Notes under the pieces: model-generated
The model's database searches: none
Seen by the model: the letters and a program-made list of their open reading frames with translations, nothing else
Told to the model about the DNA's origin: nothing
Program-made: the position numbers and the translations under genes
In this document: piece by piece, positions 25,966 to 38,392 of the stretch
Layout of the letters: the number at the start of each line of letters is the position of its first letter
How positions within the stretch are numbered: the stretch's first letter is position 1
NCBI RefSeq assembly: GCF_905475345.1
Contig: NC_066586.1
Coordinates: 10,735,400-10,799,399 of the forward strand
Reading direction: 5' to 3'
Source: Vespula vulgaris
Lineage: Eukaryota > Arthropoda > Insecta > Hymenoptera > Vespidae
DNA length: 64,000 nucleotides

Positions 25966-28033
25966 CAACTACTACTTTGGGAGTCGCCTCATAGTAGCGC
26001 GTGTAGGAGCGTCCCGCGTGGCGAGTCCCGCACGCTATTCCACGCTAAGCCACGTGTATGTCACAAGCCGTAGAAAGCCCGATCGTTCCATTCCTGTCGG
26101 CCGCTTAGCGGGAACTGGAGACGAAAACCTTGCCTCCGCACCGCGTTCCTCTATCTCCGTCTCTCTTTCGCTCTCGCTACCGCGCTCTCCTGACTCGATC
26201 CAAACTCTCCCTTCAACCCTCTTGCTCTCCTTCCTTCGCTCCACGCGCTCGCTCCTCGACGAAACTTTCCCGGCGTCGAGACCACCACCACCAGCACCAC
26301 CAACACAAATATACGAGCTACGAAGGTGGTGGCAGCATAAACGACGACGACGCACACCGCCGTCTCCGTCTACCCCTTCTCTTCTTCTTCGCCCTCTTCC
26401 AACCGAATCTATCCCTCCTTTCATTCCGATTCTCCACCCGCCACTGCTAACGCGCCTCCTTCCCTTTCCTTCGTCGTTTATCCTTCCTCTCTCTTACTTC
26501 TTTACTTCTCCTTCAACTTTTATCCAACTTTTTCCCACCTTACGAACTCTCAACTACCCTCCCCCTACTATCTTCACGGACAACGACGACAGTACAACGA
26601 CGACGACAGCACTGTCGCTTCTCCTGCCTCTTCTCTTTCTTCTTCTACTAGTTCTTCATTCTCCTCCTCCGTCCCTCTCTCACCCTAACTCGCTTCTTGC
26701 CCTGGGGATGCGCGTTATGTATTAAAGTGCGCATCTCGCCTCTGTAGTGTGATCCGCTCGCTCGGAAGAAAGTTTGCCGAAGGTAGTTTCGTTGTTATCG
26801 TCTGTTCCTACTCGACAACCGATAAAGAGAAAGAGAGTTTTTTCGATGCCTTTCTAATTGCTTCTCGACAATTTTCTCGGCTCTCTGTCGATTAATTTTA
26901 TATTATACTTATCTCCTAACCGATTCGAAGCAATTCGTATTACGCAAAAATTTTGAATCTCGTTGAATTCCGTTTGTCGAGACCGAGAGAAAGAGTAGGT
27001 GAGTCGACTTAGCTTCGAAATTTTGGGCACGCGCCACCCTCTTTGAATGAATTCGCGCGGGACCTTGATTTTGGTTTACGGAAGTAGGTCAGAGTGCTCA
27101 GAGAAAATCTACGGCTCACGTATTACCGAACAAACGCGCAAGCCAGCCTCGTTCGAATTTAAATCGATGCATTTAGCCGTCCGAGAATAGTATCTCTTTA
27201 TATCGTAAATCTACCTAAGGCGTTGCGCTATTATTTCTACGCGTTTCACCGCCGGCAGCGCGCCGTTGCAGTCATAAAAGTAAACACTTTCGTCGAGCCG
27301 AAGCGCTCGAGATTTATGACCGTAACGCTAATAAAACTTACAAGCGAGGGTAGGATATACGACGAGAACATTTCTCGTTCTTTGCGCGAAGACGTTTCGT
27401 GCGAGCGAACTAACGCTTCCAAATCGGTATGCAATCTTATGTAACGTTTAGAAACTACTTCAGCTTATTGATTTAACAGTTCTCGCACCTTGAGCCCCGT
27501 CGTTTTCGACATTAGAATTAACATGTACCGATAGAGGTTGCTGAAATTGATATCGACGAGAGAAGATGACGACGTCGGCAAGGTTCTACTCTACCGAAAT
27601 CTTGAGCTAACAAAACTCGAGTTTCTTAATGAACTTTATTCTTCTAAACTTTCAGAAATTATCGGAAATTGCCAATTTACCTGAAAAAACTCGTAACTCA
27701 AATCGTTGTACTCGAGAAACGTTTCGTTAACGCGTCCTCCACCTATCCCTGGAAAATTAGTCCTTTTCCGAGAAGTCGAGTGTACGAAAGGAGAATAGAT
27801 CATGAACGATATTAGAAGATCATAAACGTGCAAGTAAAACGCTCTCGGAAATGAGTAATAACGATAAGGACGTGTCATAGTGCGGAAAATCTTGTAAGCC
27901 TCGAGCAGTCCCGTCTGCAGCATCGCGAAGAGAGAGCACGTCTATTGTGGTGCATACTTTAAGCAGTGGCACGCTCCGGAAAGGGGATAGCGAAGATAGT
28001 GGTGATGGTGGCAATGTTGGTGGTGGTAGAAGA

Positions 28034-28076
28034 GCCGAGAGAGAGAGAGAGAAAGAGAGAGAAAGAGAGAGAGGGT
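28034..28076. repeat. (GA)n microsatellite
   Basis: GA run with AAGA interruptions, preceded by a GGTGGT-rich stretch at 27,998-28,028. Confidence 0.88.
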
Positions 28077-28134
28077 AGTAAAGGAGCTCGTGCGCGCGGC
28101 CGGACGTCGTGACGCCTGCGTCAATCTGCGATTC

Positions 28135-28148
28135 ATTGCCCTGGCAAC
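28135..28148 (+). promoter_or_regulatory. X-box-like site (RFX family)
   Basis: ATTGCC-CT-GGCAAC matches the RFX consensus RYYNYY-N(1-3)-RRNRAC with complete half-site symmetry. It lies in a CpG-rich stretch that could be promoter sequence. The degenerate consensus also occurs by chance. Confidence 0.3.
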
Positions 28149-28305
28149 GGCCGACGCGCTGACTGCCATCCTCTTTATCTCTTCGCTCGCTCTTTTCTCG
28201 CTTACCCTCGCGAATAAGCGAACGAACGATTCTATTTTATCTTTTTTGGCGGGCTATTCGTTCTTCTTCGTCATACGCTTGCTATTTCTTTTTTCTTTCT
28301 TTCCT

Positions 28306-28340
28306 TTCTTCCTTCCTTCCTTCCTTCCTTCCTTCCTTTC
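28306..28340. repeat. (CCTT)n tetranucleotide repeat
   Basis: About eight CCTT units inside a long pyrimidine-rich stretch. Confidence 0.88.
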
Positions 28341-28461
28341 CAGCTTACCACGATCCGGCTATTACTATCGAGAACGTGAAAACGTCGAGTTCGAACGCAT
28401 CGTCGACGTAACAAGTGGATTTTGTCATTTTCCGTATTATCTTTTTATCTCGATACTCTTT

Positions 28462-28462
<1 letters not shown>

Positions 28463-28506
<44 letters not shown>
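28463..28506. repeat. (CT)n microsatellite
   Basis: CT run of about 40 bases in the same pyrimidine-rich block. Confidence 0.88.
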
Positions 28507-28509
<3 letters not shown>

Positions 28510-29907
28510 CCCACTCTCTCTCAATCGATCCTCCCACCGTTTTACTTTTCCTTCTCTCTCTAACTCTTCTCTTTCGCCGCATTTACCGACTAACTTTATT
28601 TCTCAATCGGCGAAACGATCGGAATCGTGCCGATTTACGAGCCGACTTTTCCGTCCTGCTTCCGTTTCGGCTCGCGTCTTACGTATAAGATTACGGTTTT
28701 CGAAGAAGCAGAACGTTGTCGTCTTTTCGAACGAAAATGGAAGATAATTTATGAGAGACGATACGTCGGTCGAAATTTCGTGCAATAATTTCGCTCCTTC
28801 TACTTGTTATCCCTCTTTCTACTTTCTATGTCACCGCTAAACGGTGCATAACCGAGGGGAGAGAAAAAGTTTCCCGCTCGTCGATTCTCCTCCTCGAGGG
28901 GACGGTCGTTTTTCATTTAAGCCGATTAAAAAACGAGAATCGCTTTCAAGAGCGGACAAGCTAAATTCAAATAACGTTTCGAAGTTCTCTATCAAAGCGC
29001 TTGATTAAAATTTGAATATATCTCCGCGATACGGAAATACTTGAAAATGTTTTTTCAATGTTGTAATCAACTAACAAACTAAATCCAAACTAAAACAAAA
29101 CTTTCTTATCGTTATTTACTAACGTCATTTACGTAATCGGATATTCAATGAATCCAATTTGTTAAGTCCAATCCTCTTTATCATATACACATATACTCGC
29201 TGATTCTCAAAGAAATCTTTGTCGTCCCTCATACCTTATCTTCTCCCCTCCCCCTTTAGTTCATCGAACTAAACGACGCGTTACGTTAGCGAAACGAAGG
29301 CCACCCTTAGATAAAGTTTTCTCGATGTCATAATAACTTCAGGGCTCTCTAAATGGTACGTATATCCGTAATAAATTGTTCTTGCAAAGTTCCTGGAAGG
29401 CGAGCTATATAAATAGTCTCGTGGATTCTCTCCGCTCGTAGCTCCCCTTCTACGATAGTCCTTCCCCCACCAAGATCACTCCCACCACCACCACCATCAC
29501 CAGCACGAGCAGCAACATCGGAAAACGTCTCGTAAGTTTCGCTCACATGCCGGAGCAGCTACCCCTACGAGAACGCCAGCCACTCTTAGGAACGTCGCTA
29601 TACTACTCTTAAAGATGCTTTTCATTGCACTCCCACATCGGGAGCGATCCGATCGATGCGACTGTCTCGTTCTCGCGCGAGCTAGCAAGGACTCTCTCAG
29701 CCCGGCCGATAGGTATTCTTCTTCTCTTCTTCAACGAAGAAGAAGAAGAAGCCGAGTTCGCGTCCAGCCGAGAAGAACGCGTCTGGCACCCTTGTAGATA
29801 CACACCGTAGCCCTGCTTCCATCCCTCTTTGCCAACTCTCTCCCTTCGATTCTCCTATTTCCTCTTTCTCGTCCTCCATCTACTTACTTACTCCTCTTCC
29901 TACCTCC

Positions 29908-29992
29908 TCCTTCTCCTCCTCCTCCTTCTCCTCCTCGTCGTCGTCGTCCTCCTCCTCTTCCTCTTCCTCTTCCTCTTCCTCCTCCTCTGCTC
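29908..29992. repeat. (CTC)n/(CTT)n/(GTC)n compound repeat
   Basis: Trinucleotide-periodic pyrimidine tract with a short GTC insert; it gives false poly-Leu frames. Confidence 0.85.
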
Positions 29993-30465
29993 CCCCTGCC
30001 ACCCTTTCTTGGCCCTCCGTATCAAAGTTTCTCTACTCATCTCGCTCTCTTCCCTCACAAGCACGATGCGCTGCTCCGAAAGGACGCGCGCGCGCTCACG
30101 CTACCACCGGATATCGGTCCTTCTTGCGGCAGTTCTCACCATCACGAGAAGTTCGTCTCGCTTTCGGGATTTTACTTCGTCGAAACTTCCAAAGCTATCT
30201 CCGCCTTGGTCGTCTGTAAGCGCCGTTGTCGGTGGAAGTCGACTCGTTTCGGTCTCCCCTAACTTTTCGACTACTCTCCCACCTCTCTCTCCCGCTCCAC
30301 CTCTTTTCTTATTTCTCATGTTCTTTCTCTTTGTCTTTGTTCAATCCGTCCCCTTTTACTCTTTATTATTCTTTCCTGTTACTTCCGAGAGCATAACGAT
30401 TAAAACGTTCATCCTATCTATCCTCTCAAACATTCAATATATCTCCGTCTCTTTCGTGTTATTTG

Positions 30466-30497
<32 letters not shown>

Positions 30498-30999
30498 CTT
30501 CTTCCCACAAATTCAACTTGCCTTTGCTTGCATCGACTTAATTGACCTTTGGCCTAGTTAAATCCGAGAGGTGACCGCTCTAGTAGTTGGTTGTAATAAA
30601 CATAGTACACGATACTCGTGCCTCAGGATTACCGTCGATGCAGAAACGACTTGTTACTAATCTCGTTATTTACGCCAACAAAAAATCGTACTATTCGTTT
30701 ATGTCTTGACATCGATATTATGTACTTATGTACGACGTTTCTCACGAGACAAATTTTCTCACAGAAACTTTTGATTAATTGAAAAAATGTACGCGAATAA
30801 GACCTCTTAGTAGTTATTAAAAGAATAGCGTGTACTTTCTCGAATCCCTTAAGTTTGCGAGAAAGTTGGCCGCCTATTCATTTCCGGTCGGAAAGTCTTT
30901 GTGCCTCCTCCATCGGCTTACCGAGAAAAGTTTCGCATGCCGTCCAAAGTTTCTCCCGCAATTACTCGAGCATCTAAACCCGACGAATGGTAATAAGAC

Positions 31000-33900
31000 T
31001 TTCGTGTTATACGAAGCGATTCGAGTAACTCCATTGCAAAGACTTATCCGCAAATCTGTCGATGATATGGGCTTAATACTTCTTTTTTTAAATTTTATTC
31101 CTTCTCGTCGATCAATTCCCAAAGAAGTCTCTTTCGTGATATTACAAAATTAATGTATTTACACCATATGGATCCCACCTGTTTATGCGAATCAGTTCGA
31201 AATTCGATAATAACAATTCGAAAGTATCTCACGTTGTTGTTAAATTTCCGTTGGAACAAATGGTCCGATCGATGAAACCATATGACGTTGATGATTATTA
31301 AATTATATTTTACGAGAAGAGACCGCTAAAGCGACTAAAAGCGACTATAACATATATGTGTAATCAGGCACGTATAACGAATGCCAAATTAATTTCTATA
31401 CACGATAACAAAACTATCGAACGTAATCGGTACTATTTTATAAGTATTATTCTTTTCTTTTTTTCTTAAAGCCGATCAACCCAATCGTTTTCCTAAAATA
31501 GAACGATGAAATCGTCGAATAAAGAAGGTAAAACAATAGGGGAGAAAGCATAAACACGTCGAGAACTAACGGATTCAATGAGGAAGGACGACAGCAGAGT
31601 CAGCTTTCGCGGGTTGTACCGGAACCTGCGGAAGCAAAAGCAGCCGGCGCGTAACGCCGGTAAAGCGGTAACAATGCCGATGCTAGAAACTATCGCCGAC
31701 TGCCCACCGACGTCACATTTCGGACGATTTATCGGTTCAAACGTCTCCTATCTCCCTCTCCCTCTCTATCTCTTCTTCGTCCTCCCTATTTTTGGTCAAT
31801 TTATACCACACGACCGCAGAATCATTTTAATCGTTCCGATCCTCCAAATCGCAAATTCTCTTCTACGTCGTTTTCGTTTTAAGAAAATGTCAAACACGAG
31901 ATATGCATACGAACGAGAAGACGAGAAAAGTTATATAACTTTTAAATACCCCCATACGTAAGAAGAAAATAGATGAAAAACATTTCGTACAATTAATTAT
32001 CAGTCAGATTGAAATAATTGAAACGGTGTCATCTTAAATTGGCTTTTCTCGTGCCATTCTTCTTAGATGTTTACCACGGAACACAATCGTTCGACCTATC
32101 TCCAGCCTCTGTTTACGGTCAAGGCAAGGTTTATAGTAGACGATGAAGCATCGACTGTATGATGCCCTCTACATGTATATACACGTAGAGAACGATCTTA
32201 CAGAATGTTTGTTTGAAATCCTAAAGGAAAATTGAAACTCGATGAAATAAAATAGTTTCAGTCGTTCGAAAAATGAAAACAACTTACCAAAAAAACTCTA
32301 CCTTCGAAATGATTTTTTATTACTCTATTTCGTGGCGTCCGCAATATGTAAATTATTCAATAACGCAGGAAATATCCTTTCATTCATCCGACACTGACAA
32401 TCATCATAAATCGCGATATCTTAAGCACAAAACCTTCGTGTCGTTACCTCCATGACAATACGTAGTACGAAAAGATGTAGTTTTGACGCAGTCACACAAC
32501 CATCGTCTGAAACACACACAAAAGAAACAATCGTTCATTATTCTCTATCGATTACATTTGTATCGATTTAATGATACACTTGTTACACAGATTATGCGAA
32601 TTACATATTTCGTTTATTAATATAAGCGATTTATTTGAAAGGACAATCGATGGAAAATGAAACCCAAGAAACACACACACGCACTATCGTCGCTGGTTAT
32701 AAAAACCCGTAACGTAAATAGCTGTTCCTTTAAGAGCGGAAAAGTTCGGTCCGTTCATGTTCGGCACGTTTCAACGTAATTTTCTCCTGATACTTTATCG
32801 ATCGATTGATTCACGTTCACATAAGATTCACATAAGATTCGAAAATGCCCGATATTAACATACGAAACTTGCTAATTTTCCGTACGCTGACAAGTCATAA
32901 ATCCGAACGAAAGGAAGAAACGTTTCTATTGCGCAAAGTCACAAGCGCATTCGAAAAGTGGAAGGGATGGCGCGAAGTATACGGAGCTTGCACCACGTGT
33001 CCGTAACGAATTCACGAAGTAACGAACGTCATGCCACGTTGGTGTTACAGTTACCTGCCGTATTGACCGCCTATAGCACAGATTATCAAAGATTCACGAG
33101 GCGTACGTGTTGCGGGCACTACTGGAGGACAATGTAATACATATCGCGCACATCCATATTATCATTTCTTTAACACTTTACTTAGAAGAATTAGTTATAG
33201 TCGAACAACTTTATTCTTGAACTTTATTCTTGAACGGCAAAAAAAATGAACGTTCTATTATCTTATTAGACGTCGTTTTGGAATACAAAAAAGTCGACTA
33301 AAGAAATACTATTATAAGATGCCAACAACTTGAAATCAACTCTAAAATTATTTTTGTAGTATGTAAAGGCATATAAGAGAATGTACAGTCACTAATATTA
33401 CAAATTGTCAGAAAACTTTTTTTTAGGGTAATGTATTGTCAGAGTTTCTATACATATGCAGTCCTCGTAGTAAAGAAATATAAACTTATATGGAATAGAA
33501 TTCAACTTTGTTACCATCCTATACGTTTAAAAATTTTATGAATTTAAGATTCTAGTAAGCAATATTAAAGTAATATTCTTTTGTTGTAGATTCTTCAGGT
33601 AACTTCATTGATGAGGTACTGCTAAATTGTTCTTACTATTCAATGTAAAGAAAACTGGCCAATTTTTATACGTCAAAATTCAAAAAATCAGCATTATGCA
33701 AAATTAGATTTATAGTTATTATAAATAATAATTGAAAGTTCAAATTATAAGTATTTGTAATAAAAAATGGCAAAACAGTATATGTCTTATTATTAACTTA
33801 TTATTAAAATATATGCCTTATTATTAAAATATGTTGTCTGTACTTACAAACTTTATTTAATTTTTTTATATATTGCTATATTCTTTTCTATATATTATTG

Positions 33901-35570
33901 TGATTTTAGACAACTTTTAAAAATTATAGTTGTCAATTTATTTAGACAATTAACCATAAAAATTTCTTAAAGCGAGATTAATATTTTGTTGCAAATACAC
34001 TGTTACGTTACGTTCAATTTAAACTATAGTTTGTTTTTAAAATATTTCGTAAATAATCTATTCCGAAAATAAGATAATATTTTAATGAAAAACAAATTAG
34101 ATATGAATATAGTAATAATTATTCTAACTTACATTTTTTATGTATGTATAATATACAGCAAAATGGCGATATAAATATTAAAAAACACAATGTTTAATAA
34201 TTTAGTTGCGGCATTTACGATTAGATGACAGCACTTGTACTAGTGAAGAATTTTCTTACTTCGACTTCATTCCTATCATATTTTCTTATTAAAATTCAGT
34301 GCTCACCGCAGTATAACGACTAATTATATATTATAAGTGTACTGATTACATTCATACATATACAAAAAATTAAAAATGTTTTTTTTTTTTTTTTTAATAC
34401 TTTTAATACATTTTCATAACATTATATATCCTAGAGAGACTACAAACTATTTGTGATATCTAAATATTCAACATGTATATGTTCAGAATTTATATAAATA
34501 ATATGATTAATAAGCAGTACTTATCTTAGAAAATCTTTCACTACTATTCATTTTACAATAATTGAACTATTGTTCAAACTTTATCTATTTTTTATTTAAT
34601 AAAATTAATTAATGCTTAAAGATTTCTCACTGTTATAACCAATTTGATAATATCCAGCAAAGTAAAAAAAAAGGAAAATTTTTGATAGACATTGATTTTT
34701 TAGATATGTTAAATAGATACTGAATAAAAACCTGTATATTTAATTTTGTATAATGATTCATTTTAAATAGCCATTAACTATATAATTCGATATTGTTTAT
34801 AAAAAGTATATAAGAAAATCTACAAAGCAAAATACAGAAAATGCCGTAGCATAATTCGAATTTATAAAAATCTAAAAATATTATATATAAATTCTTACAA
34901 ATATATGATACCAAAAATAATATCGATTACCTGAAACTGATTGTCAGCATATAGAGATTACCACTTCACAGACTCACGGCATAACGATGACTCTACTTTT
35001 ATATTACATAAATCAATTTATATATATATATATATAGCTAATTGTTCATTTACACGGTAAATTGGTTCCTGAAAAATACGCGTAAATGAAAACTGTATAA
35101 AAAAAAATATAGTATATATAAAAAACAAAAGAATAATTCCAGATAAAAATCTCATACGAACAATGTTATTTTTAAACAAAAAGTATTAAAATCATTGAAT
35201 ACAATTCTATTTAAATTTTATTAAGCAAAATTATTAATACAGTCAAAACTTACAGTTAGACTATGTTCACGTAATGCTGCTTTTTGATCATATCAGTAAT
35301 TTTTCCTAATCAACGTCAGTCTATCATAATATACTAACAATTTCATTTTTCGACCATACGTTCATTTATGATAACTACTTATTTCTTATCTCTTATTTCT
35401 AATCTCTAAATTAATTATCTTATCTTATCTTATTTTATAAGTAAATAAAATCATTAATAATTACTTAAATTAAATAATTACTAATAACAATTAATAATTA
35501 AATGTTTTTTATTTAAAAAATCTTATAACTCAATATTCCTTAGAATTAAATCTTTTTTGGTTTTATAATG
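31000..35570. other. Transition from CpG-rich to AT-rich DNA, no gene seen
   Basis: CG dinucleotides are frequent up to about 33,130 and rare after it. The open frame at 31,578-31,961 has no recognisable domain. Short AT-rich direct repeats occur near 33,785-33,835. Confidence 0.6.
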
Positions 35571-35874
35571 ATTTACGCTAACAATGAGTAAAGACATAAT
35601 TTTTGAACGATTTCGATAAACAGGATTTTATTTTAAATATGAAGGATCAAGAGAGAACATAGCTTTTTCAAACATTTGAAAAAACTTTATTTTCTTTAAA
35701 AAGAAAAATCGTATCAAATGATGGTATCTTATCAAAAATAATTTATGCATAAAAATAAAGCTTTTCCAAGAATTTGAAGAAGTCATATCCTCGCTCAAAC
35801 CTTCATCTTTAAAATAAGATCTTGTTCATGAAAATCGTTCAAGAATTATGCCTGGATTCGCTGTTGAGATAAAT
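35571..35874. mobile_element. MITE-like foldback element
   Basis: The arm from 35571 to about 35690 matches the reverse complement of about 35755-35874. For example, ATAATTTTTGAACGATTT on the left aligns with ATAATTCTTGAACGATTT on the reverse strand of the right arm, and TTATTTTAAATATGAAGG with TTATTTTAAAGATGAAGG. There is no coding capacity. A diverged related copy is at 42,236-42,440. The structure suggests a non-autonomous DNA transposon; no target-site duplication was established. Confidence 0.55.
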
Positions 35875-36216
35875 ATTCTCGACATTTTTCGTGAAAAAAA
35901 AAATTTCGTATAGTGACGCCAATCGAATTTTGCGGCAAAAAAGAAGCTCTTATTCCCACTACTCATTGTCATGAGTAATGTGTGTTTGCTTCCGTAAATC
36001 AGACAATAGCTTCCTTGTTTATGTGCATAAACCGATCCTCAGATTTTCTGATTCCATTCAAATGCAAAGAAACGCTTTTCGCCATACTCACAATAACTCG
36101 TTCAAGCATTTTAATCAGCTTTCGACAGAGGGTTCTATGATTCTATGAAAATAAGCAAATACGTGTTCAGTCATTCATAATAATGGTTTTTAGGAACGAT
36201 ACGTAATTTTGGAACG

Positions 36217-37125
36217 ATTTTATAATAATTTAAACTATGTATAATGTAGACAAAGTATAATAACCCAATATTTAAACAATAGTATATTCGTTTAAATCAT
36301 AACACGAGTTAAATATAAAATAATTTCATTTCAATATTTCAAAACAATTAAATTTTGATCTTCGAGTTGTTGCCTACATTTAATATTAACGAAAACGAAC
36401 GTTTGACTGACTTCAATATTTATCGATTCAGTTTTCTTTCCCACTTCGACGACTGAGTATTGAAATTCTTTTTTTTCAAACGTCTCTATAAGATTAAATA
36501 AATAATACCTTCGGTTATTTTATAATTATTTAAACGATGTATAATGTACACGGAGTATAATAAATTAATATTTAAATAATAATACATTCGCTTAATGATT
36601 AAATAGTTTGTAACACACGTTAAATACAAAATAATTTCCATTTAATATTTAAGTACAATTAAATTACATCTCCGATCATTGACAACATTTAATATCAACA
36701 AAAACGCACATTTGATTAACTTTGATATTTGTCGATCCAGTTCTCTTTTCCACTTCGACGAGTAAACATCAAAGCTCTCTCTTTCCAAATATCTAAGATT
36801 AAACAATTAATACTTTCGGTTATTTTATAATTATTTGAACAATGTATGATATACACTGAGTACATGAAAATAAGATTTAATGTTAATGCATTCACTTAAG
36901 TATTACTTAATTCCTAACGCGCATTAAATATACAATAATTTCAATTTAATATTTCAATACAGTTAAATTTTAATCATCGGGTCGTCAACTACATTTAATA
37001 TTAACGAAAATATACATTTGACTGACTTTATTGAAACAGTTTATTGAAACAGTTTCATTTCGCACTCGAACGAGTGAACACCGAAATTCATTCTTTCCAT
37101 GAGAATAAACTTAGACAATTTATAA
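36217..37125. repeat. Three-copy tandem repeat, unit 300-305 bp
   Basis: The block ATTTTATAAT(A/T)ATTTAAAC recurs at 36217, 36517 and 36822, and the whole unit repeats between. Shared landmarks are the TGTATAATGTA motif, the CACTTCGACGA motif and CATTTAATATTAACGAAAA. The copies are diverged, so the array is old. No open reading frame spans it. Confidence 0.8.
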
Positions 37126-37769
37126 TTTCATTTCTTTTATGTTCATAACTGATTAGTATTATATTTAAAGAATTATTTTTATAATCACGAAGTGGAGTCG
37201 TTGTCGGACGTTTTTTCATCATCTTAGGGCAGAATGTTCATCGTGCAACAACAACGAAAACTAATCAAATCCTAGGACTAGAATGATCAATTTTTAGCTT
37301 AGGATTTTCAACAATTAATATACTAATTAATAAACGTTTCTTCTATATACTTTATTGATCTTAAAAGACATCTCTCGATCAAAAAGCAGTAATTATTTTC
37401 TACAAAAGAGCCGAGATTTTTTTGTTTTCAAGGTTGCATTGGGGTCGTGTTAAAGTTACATTAGATTGTTAATTTACTTGCACATTTTAGAATCAAGAAC
37501 AGTTCTAATTCTTTACCATTAAATATCGTTATCGAATGATCTGCAGCAGTGATTAGGGAACAAAACAAAGAAGCTATGTGCCAAAACTTGAGCACTATTG
37601 AGGCTATTGAGCTATTTTCAAAGGTTCACTAAAACCTTCCCAGAATGGTTCTTAGTTATATTTTAATTTTATCATGTTGTCATTCAAAATACTCTTATAG
37701 TGATGAGTATAGAGGTAGATTTAAAAACTACCAAACATAACATTCTATCTCTGATCCCATTTTGCAATG

Positions 37770-38151
37770 TGTGTGCGAATAAAATTATTTTATATTTTAT
37801 GTATTTTTATTATTGAAGTCGAGTCATAAATTTTTCATTTCTTTTTTTCCTAAAGTTCAATTAAATTCATAATTATATTCTTATAAAATCAAGTTCTATA
37901 TTAAAATCATAACTGCGGAATGTATAAGATATCGTAATTGTGTGAACCACTGAAAATACATTGAATAAAGGTGGACACAAAACTAAAACATATAGATTGG
38001 GATGTATACGAAGTTCTCCCTTTGCCACACGTTAAGGGAAATGAATATTTGTATAGATTAGGATCGAGAATTTTTCACTTTCATTTTCGCTTTTAAAGTT
38101 AAATTAAATTCAATTCAAAATTATCTTTTTCAAATTTATCTTTCATATGTA

Positions 38152-38199
<48 letters not shown>

Positions 38200-38340
38200 T
38201 TTTTTTTCTTTTCTTATTTCTTTTTATTTTTATAAAATCAAGTTCTATTAGATTCATTAAATTAGGGATTCTAAAAATCACAAAATAAAGGAAATGGCAA
38301 TTATGAGGAACGCTGGAACTGCATTGAGTAAGAATGAGAT
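37770..38340 (-). repeat. Two tandem units, left arm of the large inverted repeat
   Basis: On the minus strand this reads GTGATTTTTAGAATCCCTAA and then ATCTTATACATTCCGCAGTT. These match units 1 and 3 of the 40.4-41.3 kb array in the opposite orientation. A (TG)n tract interrupts it near 38,165. The middle unit of the right arm has no counterpart here. Confidence 0.7.
38151..38199. repeat. (TA)n-(TG)n compound microsatellite
   Basis: Short TA run followed by about sixteen TG units. It interrupts the left arm of the large inverted repeat. Confidence 0.92.
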
Positions 38341-38392
38341 TGGAGGTAAAATACGCATATATAATTCGTCTGTGTTTTCGAAATTTCGAACT

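Larger units (their letters stand above)
25200..31000. other. CpG-rich, + strand pyrimidine-biased block
   Basis: Long open frames exist here (up to 238 codons at 29,829-30,545 and 235 at 26,018-26,725), but they are Leu/Ser/Pro low-complexity and follow from CT bias. A good donor on the + strand (GAGTAG|GTGAGT at 26,999) and the X-box hint at transcribed promoter or 5' untranslated sequence. No gene assigned. Confidence 0.5.

Noticed and set aside
25525..26073. 182-codon + frame with Glu/Val and His runs
   Set aside because: It is produced by (GGAGGT)n and (CAC)n repeats; the other frame is equally open and there is no splice or domain support.
26018..26725. 235-codon + frame rich in Ser, Pro and Leu
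   Set aside because: Composition follows the pyrimidine bias of the strand; no domain, and shifting frames gives similar low-complexity products.
29829..30545. 238-codon + frame with poly-Leu
   Set aside because: Created by the CTC/CTT/CT tracts; not protein-like outside the repeats.
31578..31961. 127-codon + frame
   Set aside because: No domain, no splice context and no compositional difference from surrounding non-coding DNA.
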